7,317 nt of DNA from Bacillota bacterium (lineage in GTDB: Bacteria; Vulcanimicrobiota; JAMDEM01), in contig JAMDEM010000111.1 of NCBI GenBank assembly GCA_023486985.1, positions 1 through 7,317 on the forward strand, in the 5' to 3' direction. Of the stretch, positions 1 to 5,796 are shown piece after piece. Under the pieces are notes generated by a model, which searched no databases, was not told where the DNA came from, and saw nothing but the letters and a program-made list of their open reading frames with translations. Position numbers and translations under genes: made by a program. Every line of letters starts with the position of its first letter. The stretch's first letter is position 1.

Positions 1-224
1 TCTATATAGGGGCAGTGGCGGCCGAAAGCGTCAATTTTTAAATTTTTAAATGAATTTTCCAGGGAGGATACGGAGGTTGAAAGACCGTTTCCCTTGAGCA
101 TCTGAATTATATATACTTTGAATCCGCAGCTTGCGGCTCTTAAGGCTATTCCCAGGGCTGCTTCGGTTTTACCCTTGCCCGCTCCGGCAAAGACCTGAAC
201 AAGCCCCTTTTCCAATTTTGCCAT
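1..224 (-). CDS. cobO: Cob(I)yrinic acid a,c-diamide / cob(I)alamin adenosyltransferase, N-terminal part (cut by window edge)
   Basis: Transfers the 5'-deoxyadenosyl group of ATP to the cobalt of a corrinoid, in the cytoplasm, for coenzyme B12 synthesis or salvage. Only the first 74 residues are inside the window; the frame is open at base 1. Translation begins MAKLEKGLVQVFAG and contains the P-loop GAGKGKTE at residues 14-21, then AALGIALRAA and the strand KVYIIQMLKG. This is the CobO/BtuR/CobA signature, in which the loop runs in the unusual GKGKT form typical of this family. Position 21 is Glu where most members have a second Thr. The ATG at 224-222 is chosen because an in-frame stop lies about 60 bases upstream with no other ATG, GTG or TTG between; the Shine-Dalgarno is weak. 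It lies 106 bases downstream of the zinc-finger gene on the same strand, so it could be read through from that module, though nothing links the two functionally. Confidence 0.85.
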   Translation of the reverse strand, partial: MAKLEKGLVQVFAGAGKGKTEAALGIALRAASCGFKVYIIQMLKGNGLSTSVSSLENSFKNLKIDAFGRHCPYI

Positions 225-330
225 ATTGCACCGTTCTCGCTTGAGATGTAAGTTAATTTGTTCATCTTTCGTTGTTGGTCATTTTAATAAAAATGAGTTT
301 TCCTTTTGCCAGTCCGCACTGACCATAAAA

Positions 331-552
331 CTATGCAGCAAAGTGAACAATTTCGAGTTCTGCAACTCTATCCACGCTGCTAAGAATCTGCTCCACTTTT
401 GCCATATTTTGATCATCAATAAGATATTCGCTGCACCTGGAACACTGAAGTACCGGTAATTCTTTTATTATAACAATAGATTTTGAGCGAATTTTAAAGG
501 GAAGATCAGTTTTAGCCTTATTCATTTTTGAACCGCAGACACGGCATTTCAT
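331..552 (-). CDS. YgiT/MqsA-type zinc-finger protein, probable antitoxin of the DUF4258 pair
   Basis: A 73-residue protein with two CxxC knuckles, C3-x2-C6 (CRVCG) and C37-x2-C40 (CSRC). These sit at the same positions as the zinc-binding cysteines of E. coli MqsA. Between them is a short beta-rich stretch (IVIIKELPV), and the C-terminus ends in EIVHFAA. It matches the zinc-binding N-domain of MqsA only: the C-terminal helix-turn-helix that lets MqsA bind its own operator is missing, so DNA-based autoregulation is not obvious. The start ATG overlaps the stop of the upstream DUF4258 gene in a TAATG junction, with a strong GGAGGA site (565-560) seven bases before it, so translation is probably coupled. 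From the family, such short zinc-finger partners are taken as antitoxins that bind the upstream product; that role is inferred here. Confidence 0.82.
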   Translation of the reverse strand: MKCRVCGSKMNKAKTDLPFKIRSKSIVIIKELPVLQCSRCSEYLIDDQNMAKVEQILSSVDRVAELEIVHFAA

Positions 553-890
553 TAGCTTCTCCTCCGTTGTTTAAGTGTTGCATTCCATTCTTTAAAATCC
601 GGTTCATACGCAGTAACAATTCGAATATTGTCCTCTGATACATCAACTGTAATTAAGATATGAAAGATTTTAGCTCCTATTCTGGCATAGAGAAGATAAC
701 TTGGCAAATATTTATCTTCAGGATACTCTTCAATGATTTCAATAGAATTCACTGAAGAAAGTATCTCCTCTCGAGATATATAACGTTGAGACATGCGCAT
801 ATTAATATGATATGTCCACAATACCTTGCGACTATATAGGCATCTGATAATAAATGCTAAAGGATCATCAGGAAGAACTCGTTCTGTCAT
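552..890 (-). CDS. DUF4258 protein, putative toxin of a two-gene toxin-antitoxin module
   Basis: A 112-residue cytoplasmic protein with the DUF4258 features: an N-terminal helix (PDDPLAFIIRCL), the motif WTYHINMRM with His28 and Arg32, an EEIL helix, EEYPEDK at 54-60, then alternating strands ending in VTAYEPDFKEW (92-102) and a basic RRRS tail. Length is normal for the family. It is the first gene of the pair; the partner starts on its stop codon. The start ATG at 890 is supported by homology over the whole N-terminus and by a stop just upstream, but there is no Shine-Dalgarno at normal distance. A good extended -10 lies only about 15 bases upstream, so the message may be nearly leaderless. 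DUF4258 proteins commonly pair with YgiT-type zinc fingers and are listed as toxin candidates; I see no proof of toxicity or of an RNase active site. Confidence 0.87.
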   Translation of the reverse strand: MTERVLPDDPLAFIIRCLYSRKVLWTYHINMRMSQRYISREEILSSVNSIEIIEEYPEDKYLPSYLLYARIGAKIFHILITVDVSEDNIRIVTAYEPDFKEWNATLKQRRRS

Positions 891-904
891 ACTTATTTAT
901 TTCT

Positions 905-913
905 ATTATAACA
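905..913 (-). promoter_or_regulatory. Possible extended -10 promoter for the DUF4258/zinc-finger pair
   Basis: On the minus strand the sequence reads TGTTATAAT, a perfect TATAAT (910-905) with the TG extension. The hexamer 17 bases upstream is a poor -35 (TTCCCG), as extended -10 promoters allow. Transcription would start near 898, leaving only about eight bases before the DUF4258 ATG. Confidence 0.4.
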
Positions 914-931
914 TAATCCTTCCTGCACGGG

Positions 932-960
932 AATTTGGGGTCAGGTCATTAAATTTGGAC
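932..960. repeat. Possible remnant of a GGGGTCAGGTC-type mobile repeat end
   Basis: The stretch includes GGGGTCAGGTC (937-947) between two AATTTGG copies (932-938 and 952-958). As I remember it, this GGGGTCAGGTC string recurs in intergenic DNA of many environmental bacteria and beside REP-associated tyrosine (Y1) transposase genes. No transposase is present here. The assignment rests on motif memory only. Confidence 0.3.
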
Positions 961-1002
961 TAGTAAATCCTTACTATACCTGCCACTAAAAATTTTTAAA
1001 AG

Positions 1003-1512
1003 CTATAAAAACTTTTCTATTAATAACGGCTTTCTGGAAAGAACCATCATTTCAAGGCTCCGGTCAGCCCTTGAAAAAACAAAATAAAGCTTCTGCGTGG
1101 CAATGAAAGTTCTTATTTCGTAAATATAATAGAAAACCTCCTCACCCCCGAGAATCCCCTTTGCATCGTCTTTCGGCTTGCCGTAAATATCCTTTATCTT
1201 GCGCGGTGAATTGCCGCAAAAGACTCCCTGCTCTGTCCTTACCGAAGGATCGGTTTTATATACCATCACCATATCCACGGCATTATTGGACTTATCAATG
1301 TCAATTATAAACCTGGAACCGTAGCCGAACTGATCTATGTAAAAATAGCTGAGAAAATCTTTTTTATCAGCAGTTTTCGTGGGATTTCCAAGCATCTTCA
1401 CCGCCGCCGGCCCATCCATGCCGGGAAAAATGCCCCAGACTGATTCTGCGCATGCAGGCTTAATGCACGCCAGGAGGATAAAAACTGGAAAAATAAGCCT
1501 TAAAATTTTCAT
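1003..1512 (-). CDS. Secreted protein with two BamE/SmpA-like repeats, function unknown
   Basis: A 169-residue protein starting with a clear Sec signal peptide: MK, the hydrophobic core ILRLIFPVFILLACI, then KPACA|ES with likely cleavage after Ala22. There is no lipobox in the right place, so a soluble periplasmic or exported form is likely. The mature part holds the same motif twice: W-GIFPGMDGPAAVKMLGNPTKT near residues 26-47 and GVFCGNSPRKIKDIYGKPKDD near 96-116. Each has the G-x-x-x-G-x(6)-V/I-x(3)-hydrophobic-G-x-P pattern seen in SmpA/BamE-like and related small envelope domains. Each copy is followed by beta strands (FLSYFYI and EVFYYIYEI). The start is set by the signal peptide; AGGAAG lies about 12 bases upstream. 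The gene is divergent from the hydrolase at 1681 and lies 112 bases upstream of the DUF4258 pair. I can give no specific function. Confidence 0.8.
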   Translation of the reverse strand: MKILRLIFPVFILLACIKPACAESVWGIFPGMDGPAAVKMLGNPTKTADKKDFLSYFYIDQFGYGSRFIIDIDKSNNAVDMVMVYKTDPSVRTEQGVFCGNSPRKIKDIYGKPKDDAKGILGGEEVFYYIYEIRTFIATQKLYFVFSRADRSLEMMVLSRKPLLIEKFL

Positions 1513-1536
1513 GTGAAATCAATTCTTCCTAACCAT

Positions 1537-1552
1537 TGATTCCCCTTCATTC
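1537..1552. repeat. 16-base exact match to the repeat at 3674-3689
   Basis: TGATTCCCCTTCATTC occurs here, just upstream of the secreted BamE-like gene, and again at 3674-3689 inside the intergenic repeat. Flanks differ on both sides. It may be a decayed fragment of the same dispersed element; a coincidental match in pyrimidine-rich DNA is possible. Confidence 0.4.
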
Positions 1553-1680
1553 TGCTTCAAGGACTGCAGTTCCAGAATATAGATATAAGCACAAGTTTGC
1601 ACATTTTTTGGAAGGATTTTTCTATAGATAAATGAATCTCGTATAAAAGAAAGAATAAAAATTAACGGGGAGGGGTAATT

Positions 1681-2391
1681 ATGCCTGGTTTTAGGAAGAA
1701 AAATTTCTTTATTCTTCATCTCTTCTTGTTTTTTTTGTTTTTCCTGATACTGATACCTGTTAATCTTTATGCTCAGGAAGAGATTAATAAACCATTTCCA
1801 GTTTCTTTTACTGCACAGGGCAGAACAATCAACGGATATATGGTAGTTCCCTCGCACAGCAAAAACGCGGCAATAGTCTGGGCACAGGGTTACGGAGCCC
1901 GGGCAAATGAATGTCTGGATGATTTACAGGTCATTGCTTCAAAAGGTTTTGTAGGTTTGTGCATAGACTATAGAGATTACTACGACTTAATATACGCTGT
2001 GCAATACCTGGAAAAACATGAATATGTTGATAAGACCAAAATTGGAATGATTGGCTTCAGTCTTGGAGCAGAATCTGCAATTTTCGTAAGTGAATACATC
2101 CCTTTAAGAGCGGTCGTTGAAATCAGTGGAGCCTGTATTGTTGACGGAAAATATTTTCCCGATGAAAATTCATCTCCACTGAAATATATAAAATTAGTAA
2201 AATGCCCGATAGTAATTTTTCATTCCAAGGGAGATCCTAAAGTTTCGGTGGAAAATGCTTATGCCCTTGAAAAAGCCCTTAAAGCAGCCGGAAAAAAGGT
2301 TAAGATGGAAATATTTCCTTACGACACCCACTGGCCCGGGGGAAACGAGACCCTTTTAAAAGCAATAGATTATATTAAAAATCCTATTTAA
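1681..2391 (+). CDS. Secreted dienelactone-hydrolase-like alpha/beta hydrolase
   Basis: A 236-residue serine hydrolase. Residues 1-31 are a signal peptide with a very Phe/Leu-rich core and a cleavage site LYA|QEE, so the enzyme acts outside the cytoplasm. The alpha/beta hydrolase fold follows: strand NAAIVWAQGYGA (about 62-73, oxyanion-hole region), nucleophile elbow GFSLGAES with Ser127, acid Asp185 in FHSKGDPKVS, and His217 in YDTHWPGG. All three catalytic residues are present and in order, and the length is usual for the dienelactone hydrolase family. Substrate is unknown; the fold covers esterases, lipases and peptidases. The ATG is supported by a purine-rich GGGGAGGGG site five bases upstream and by the signal peptide. 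It is followed after 24 bases by the DUF3298 gene on the same strand, so the two are probably co-transcribed and both products are exported. A short ORF on the opposite strand (1519-1857) is a shadow. Confidence 0.88.
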   Translation: MPGFRKKNFFILHLFLFFLFFLILIPVNLYAQEEINKPFPVSFTAQGRTINGYMVVPSHSKNAAIVWAQGYGARANECLDDLQVIASKGFVGLCIDYRDYYDLIYAVQYLEKHEYVDKTKIGMIGFSLGAESAIFVSEYIPLRAVVEISGACIVDGKYFPDENSSPLKYIKLVKCPIVIFHSKGDPKVSVENAYALEKALKAAGKKVKMEIFPYDTHWPGGNETLLKAIDYIKNPI

Positions 2392-2415
2392 AATTTTGAA
2401 GGAGTTGACAAAAAC

Positions 2416-3486
2416 TTGAGAATCCTAAAAACTTTATTTATTATAGTATTTTTATGCATAATTTCTTTTTATTCTTCGTTTGGAGATGACAGCGCTCGAG
2501 ATACTTTAATAAATCACTATGACAAAATAAACCGTGGAGATTATAGGGGTGCGTATGATGATTTTTCTCAGAATTGGAAAAAGTGGCAGTCATATGAAAA
2601 ATTTATATCAGGGTTTCCTAATTTGAATTATATATATAAGTTAGATATTGTATCGTCAAAAAATGTACGCAGAGATAAAGTCCAATTTAAAACAATTCTT
2701 TTAGCTTATACATCTTCCAGAAGTTTGATTGAAAAGTTTAGATTGACATTTTGTCTGGTTCTTGACGAAAAAGGCGAATGGAAGATCGACACGGTAATTG
2801 ACCAAATTTCAATGAATTCAGAAACCAAATATAATGTTGTCCCCCAAAAAATTTATGAAAACACAAATGACTATACTATTAAAATACTTTATCCTCAAAT
2901 AAGAAATTTTCCAGAGAAAATGATCGAAGGCAAGTTTAATAAAAGAATACAAGACTATGTTAATTACTTGAGTTTAGAATTTAAAAAAGAAGTTGAAGCT
3001 GTATCGGGGGTGAAAAGCCCTTCATGGACGCTTTCTCTAAGTTCTCAAACTAAATTTAAAAATCGGAATGTTGTTTGCGTTGTATTGACGTCTAATCGCT
3101 ATACAGGTGGGGCTCATCTTCAATGGGAGTATTTTACTATAGTTTTTGATTTAAGGAATGGCAAAGAAATAAAGCTTAGTAATTTATTCAGACCTAGCTC
3201 AAATTATTTAAAAACCTTATCTCAATATTGCATTAATTATTTGTTAAAAGAAGCTAAGAAGAATTCTCCAGATGGATATTATTCAGAGGTTGGACTGATT
3301 AAAGAGGGAGCATCGGCAAAAGAAGAAAATTACAAGAATTTTTATTTAAATTCAAATGGAATAATAATAATTTTTCTTCCTTACCAAGTTGCTGGATATG
3401 CTGCTGGGACAAAGGAAGTTTTTATTCCATATAAAAAATTTAAAAATATTATTGACCCTAATGGGCCGATAAATTTAATTTTATAA
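2416..3486 (+). CDS. Secreted NTF2-like + DUF4163/DUF3298 (RsiV/PdaC-like) protein
   Basis: A 356-residue exported protein. Residues 1-23 form a signal peptide or membrane anchor (LKTLFIIVFLCIISFYSSFG). Residues about 26-130 look like an NTF2/SnoaL-type cone: DTLINHYDKINRGDYRGAYD opens it and EKGEWKIDTVID closes it. From about 152 a DUF4163-like domain begins (YTIKILYPQI), with YTGGAH at 229-234. A DUF3298-like domain follows and ends in PYQVAGYAAGTKEVFIPY (322-339), the family's typical closing motif. The same C-terminal pair occurs in the lysozyme-sensing anti-sigma factor RsiV and in the deacetylase PdaC. No anti-sigma or deacetylase domain is seen here, so a cell-wall or glycan-binding role is only inferred. 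Start is TTG with AAGGAG 11 bases before; no in-frame ATG precedes the signal peptide. The gene is more AT-rich than the genes around it, which may mark later acquisition. Confidence 0.82.
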   Translation: MRILKTLFIIVFLCIISFYSSFGDDSARDTLINHYDKINRGDYRGAYDDFSQNWKKWQSYEKFISGFPNLNYIYKLDIVSSKNVRRDKVQFKTILLAYTSSRSLIEKFRLTFCLVLDEKGEWKIDTVIDQISMNSETKYNVVPQKIYENTNDYTIKILYPQIRNFPEKMIEGKFNKRIQDYVNYLSLEFKKEVEAVSGVKSPSWTLSLSSQTKFKNRNVVCVVLTSNRYTGGAHLQWEYFTIVFDLRNGKEIKLSNLFRPSSNYLKTLSQYCINYLLKEAKKNSPDGYYSEVGLIKEGASAKEENYKNFYLNSNGIIIIFLPYQVAGYAAGTKEVFIPYKKFKNIIDPNGPINLIL

Positions 3487-3573
3487 TGATTTGTTGAACC
3501 AATATATATTAATGATGACGGCACTTGTTTTTTATTTCACAGCAAAGTGAATTGCAGAATCCTGAATCCCCTC

Positions 3574-3605
3574 TGCTTCGTCGCTGCGCTTCTCGCAACA
3601 TGACA
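3574..3605. repeat. Intergenic repeat resembling the CGTCATTGCGAG family
   Basis: The run TGCTTCGTCGCTGCGCTTCT followed by CGCAACATGACA closely resembles a dispersed repeat I recall from many bacterial genomes, of the form TTGCTTCGTCGCTTCGCTCC then TCGCAATGACA. The differences are a few substitutions and a two-base insertion. It lies in the 357-base gene-free stretch 3487-3843. The rest of that stretch holds the shared repeat at 3618-3690 and the promoter at 3755-3783. No clear terminator is seen after 3486. A 65-codon frame across this repeat (3525-3722) is not a gene. Confidence 0.5.
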
Positions 3606-3617
3606 TTTTTTAGCTAC

Positions 3618-3690
3618 GCAAGCCCTCCCTGTTCGGTCGGGACGCACCCCGGAGGGACGAGGATTATTATTGCTGATTCCCCTTCATTCC
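3618..3690. repeat. Dispersed intergenic repeat, copy 1
   Basis: Bases 3647-3681 match 5700-5733 with one substitution and one single-base gap, including CCCCGGAGGG and TTATTGCTGATTCCC. Upstream, GCAAGCCC here aligns with GCGAGCCC at 5676, so the relationship is longer than the near-identical core. CCCTCC (3623-3628) can pair with GGAGGG (3651-3656). Confidence 0.65.
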
Positions 3691-3754
3691 CCGCCCCCGA
3701 CAACTGCCTTTCCAAATGTTAACAAAATTTTAACAATACTTTCGCCATAATTTA

Positions 3755-3783
3755 TTGAAAGTAAGCCCCATTACTGATATACT
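3755..3783 (+). promoter_or_regulatory. Sigma70-type promoter for the 576-residue protein
   Basis: TTGAAA (3755-3760), a 17-base spacer, and TATACT (3778-3783) with a TG extension one base before it (3775-3776). This is close to the consensus of the major sigma factor in sequence and spacing. Transcription would begin near 3790, giving a leader of about 54 bases. Just upstream, AT-rich TTAACAA repeats (3718-3737) could act as an UP-like element. Confidence 0.7.
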
Positions 3784-3830
3784 ATCTTCAGGCAAATAGC
3801 CTTAGAAAATATTTCATATTTCAGGAATCT

Positions 3831-3846
3831 GAGGTGATTCGTTGTG
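3831..3846 (+). promoter_or_regulatory. Ribosome binding site fixing a GTG start
   Basis: GAGGTGA starts at 3831, and seven bases separate GAGGTG from GTG at 3844. The strong site and good spacing select this GTG as the start in the absence of an early in-frame ATG. Confidence 0.75.
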
Positions 3847-5574
3847 GGAAACTCTATTAATCCGGATTTCACCAACATCGATAAAATCAGGGAGCAGCAG
3901 ATTAGTCAGGCTGCCTTCCAGCGGGGAGATGTTGGCAAAAAAGCCAAAGAAATAAATAAAGAACTGGAAAACCCTCAGGACAGCATGGTTTCCATATTAA
4001 AGTCTGAGGAACTTTCGGAAGGAAAACACAGGACCCATCTTTCGGATGGAAGAACTGTAACCAAAGCTCCCAACGGCGTTATAAAAGAAGAAGAGCCGGA
4101 CGGGACAATGAAAATCTCCATGCCGAACGGAATCCTGGTTCAAAAAGACGCCGACGGCAAAGTGATAGCTTACGACCCGACGCCGGGCAAGTTTATTGAT
4201 GTGGAACAATTTCAGGAAACTCCCGCCTCCCAGTATAAATTTAAATTCAAGGATTCTGAAGGCAACAATATCCTTTTAACTTCAAACACCCTCAGATTTG
4301 AAATGACAAATCCCACAAAGACTCTCCATGAAAAGGTTCATGCATCCGGCAGTATAAACGTTGAAACTGATACCCTTTTCAGAGACCCAAAAACAGGAAA
4401 GTTTCATACCGACAAGGGACATGTTTATGTTGAGAACGACGGCCATGTTCATAAATACGGAGAGCATCTTTCCGATATGAAAGTTTCAAGACACGGAGTA
4501 AGATTTAACGAACACAATGATGTTCACTCCAGGATTGATTTTCCATATGCGATTCCGCATAAGATTAACGAACCCGGTCATCACCATCCGTCACCGCATC
4601 CACATCCGCAGCCGCCGCATGATGGGCCTCAGCCCCAGCCGCCTCAGCAGCCGGGAACGCCTGTACCGGGCTATCCATTCCCGACTCCGGCGCCTTATCC
4701 GGCTGACCCTAACGGTCCGGTAATGACGCCAAGCGGCATTATCAGACAGCAGTCTCCGGACGGCTCCCTCTTTGTCTCGCTGCCTAACGGCATCGTGCTT
4801 CACCAGGGACCGGACGGGAAAGCCGAGGCTTATGATGCCAGAAATCCAAATGCAGTTTATCCTGCACATGTTAAAGATGTAGTTCACCCGGGCGTGGGAC
4901 AGGAGAAGGAATATACATTCCCCGACGCCGCAGGCAATACATATAAGGTTTTCTCAAAGAGCCTTGATTTTCTTGCCACCAATAAAGACAGGAATGTAAA
5001 CGAAATTGTTCATCCTGCCGGAAACATCATGGTCTTTGCAAAAACACAGCATCAGGATTCGAACGGCCACCCGTACATAAAATATCACAAACTGGAAGTT
5101 CTTCCCAACGGCTATGTAAACACTTTCGGCGAAAAAGGCGTCTATATGACCAACGGAACTGTAAGCTTTACTGAACACGGCAAGATACAGACTCTGCCTC
5201 TTGCTTATCCTGTACCTCAGTACCAGGGGTTCCTTAACAACTTAAAAGGCTCAAATCCGCCGTATCCTACAAGACCCGAATCCGGAGAAACCCCGGCTCT
5301 CCCGGGAAGACCGGTTGAAACTCCCCCGCAGGCTCCTGTAAAAAAAGGAATCTGGCAGAAAGTTAAAGAGTTCTTTACCGGAGATCCCGGCGCACAGCGG
5401 GTCAATCCGTCGCCATACCCGATGCAGGGATACGGCTACAATCCTTACCAGGGCATGGGAGCTGTGATGGCGCTGACAGCCTTTACAGGTTTGACGACAG
5501 CTTTGTCAATGCTTCCCATGGGCTATCCCGGCGGATATTATTATTATCCGATGATGCCACCGGTGATGTTTTAA
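3844..5574 (+). CDS. Large protein with a tandem internal duplication and His/Pro-rich hinge, function unknown
   Basis: A 576-residue protein I do not recognise. Order: charged N-terminal helix region (1-60); repeat A (about 75-238); a His/Pro/Gln hinge (239-292, GHHHPSPHPHPQPPHDG); repeat B (about 295-458); Pro-rich linker (470-500); an amphipathic segment KKGIWQKVKEFFTG (500-513); and a Gly/Tyr/Met/Pro tail with a hydrophobic stretch AVMALTAFTGLTTALSML (540-557) and YYYYPMMPPVMF at the end. A and B align directly: NGVIKEEEPDG with SGIIRQQSPDG, MPNGILVQKDADGK with LPNGIVLHQGPDGK, HASGSI with HPAGNI, FPYAIP with LAYPVP, at an offset of about 220 residues. The PDG/PNG/DGK turns every ten or so residues suggest short beta hairpins, in the style of the Tcp10/CPAP G-box. 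No signal peptide is seen. It has its own promoter and terminator, so it is a single-gene unit. A surface, scaffold or structural role is possible but unproven. Confidence 0.87.
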   Translation: MGNSINPDFTNIDKIREQQISQAAFQRGDVGKKAKEINKELENPQDSMVSILKSEELSEGKHRTHLSDGRTVTKAPNGVIKEEEPDGTMKISMPNGILVQKDADGKVIAYDPTPGKFIDVEQFQETPASQYKFKFKDSEGNNILLTSNTLRFEMTNPTKTLHEKVHASGSINVETDTLFRDPKTGKFHTDKGHVYVENDGHVHKYGEHLSDMKVSRHGVRFNEHNDVHSRIDFPYAIPHKINEPGHHHPSPHPHPQPPHDGPQPQPPQQPGTPVPGYPFPTPAPYPADPNGPVMTPSGIIRQQSPDGSLFVSLPNGIVLHQGPDGKAEAYDARNPNAVYPAHVKDVVHPGVGQEKEYTFPDAAGNTYKVFSKSLDFLATNKDRNVNEIVHPAGNIMVFAKTQHQDSNGHPYIKYHKLEVLPNGYVNTFGEKGVYMTNGTVSFTEHGKIQTLPLAYPVPQYQGFLNNLKGSNPPYPTRPESGETPALPGRPVETPPQAPVKKGIWQKVKEFFTGDPGAQRVNPSPYPMQGYGYNPYQGMGAVMALTAFTGLTTALSMLPMGYPGGYYYYPMMPPVMF

Positions 5575-5600
5575 AAAGGAGTAAGAATTTTAATTGATTA

Positions 5601-5638
5601 AAAAGGTGCTCTTCATAAAGAGGAGCGCCTTTTAATTT
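5601..5638 (+). terminator. Intrinsic terminator of the 576-residue protein gene
   Basis: AAAAGGTGCTCTTC (5601-5614) pairs along its whole length with GAGGAGCGCCTTTT (5620-5633), with two G-T wobbles and a five-base loop ATAAA, followed by AATTT. The T-run is within the stem's foot, and the matching A-run makes it usable on both strands. Confidence 0.88.
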
Positions 5639-5656
5639 GGAGAAGTTTTACATCAG

Positions 5657-5677
5657 GCGGCAACGAACGATTGCCGC
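5657..5677. repeat. Perfect 7-bp hairpin
   Basis: GCGGCAA (5657-5663) and TTGCCGC (5671-5677) are exact inverted copies around the loop CGAACGA. It sits directly before the dispersed repeat copy 2 and may be part of it. Confidence 0.6.
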
Positions 5678-5763
5678 GAGCCCCTCACCTTTATCCTCTC
5701 CCCGGAGGGGCGAGGATTTTATTGCTGATTCCCATCTCCCGCGGGAAGAGGGATGGGTGAGGA
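5677..5763. repeat. Dispersed intergenic repeat, copy 2, with long inverted arms
   Basis: The core 5700-5733 is nearly identical to 3647-3681. Here the core lies inside an imperfect inverted repeat: CCTCACC (5683-5689) pairs with GGTGAGG (5756-5762), and ATCCTCT (5693-5699) with AGAGGGAT (5747-5754) with one bulge. The arms also contain the palindrome TCCCGCGGGA (5737-5746). TTCGCAATGACG follows at 5765-5776, like the end of the repeat family noted at 3574. It reaches to about 20 bases before the Nudix start codon and would put structure in that gene's leader. Confidence 0.65.
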
Positions 5764-5796
5764 GTTCGCAATGACGAATTAAAAGGAGGCGAGTTT

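Noticed and set aside
279..296. Palindrome TCATTTT-AATA-AAAATGA between cobO and the zinc-finger gene as a terminator
   Set aside because: The stem is entirely weak A-T rich and no T-run follows on the minus strand, the transcribed one.
226..459. 77-codon plus-strand frame
   Set aside because: It overlaps the zinc-finger gene in antisense, has no ribosome site and no recognisable domain.
961..976. Hairpin TAGTAA-ATCC-TTACTA downstream of the BamE-like gene as a terminator
   Set aside because: Only six mostly A-T pairs and no following U-tract.
1597..1647. Promoter for the hydrolase (TTGCAC at 1597, TATAGA at 1623 or TATAAA at 1642)
   Set aside because: Spacers are 20 bases or more, or the matching -35 is poor; no pairing is convincing.
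1519..1857. 112-codon minus-strand frame
   Set aside because: It runs antisense to the signal peptide of the hydrolase at 1681 and reads as low-complexity Lys/Gln/Ile-rich sequence.
3568..3690. CRISPR-like repeats
   Set aside because: Only scattered single copies with no regular spacing; they fit dispersed intergenic repeats instead.
3525..3722. 65-codon plus-strand frame in the intergenic region
   Set aside because: It is a translation of dispersed repeat sequence, with no ribosome site and no domain.
3997..5405. Six antisense or off-frame open frames inside the 576-residue gene
   Set aside because: Their Arg/His-rich or Phe-rich translations are shadows of the real frame, which has a promoter, a ribosome site and conserved internal repeats.
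5572..5600. Ribosome-site-like AAAGGAG after the 576-residue gene, suggesting a small gene
   Set aside because: The only following starts run into stops at once, and the terminator begins at 5601.
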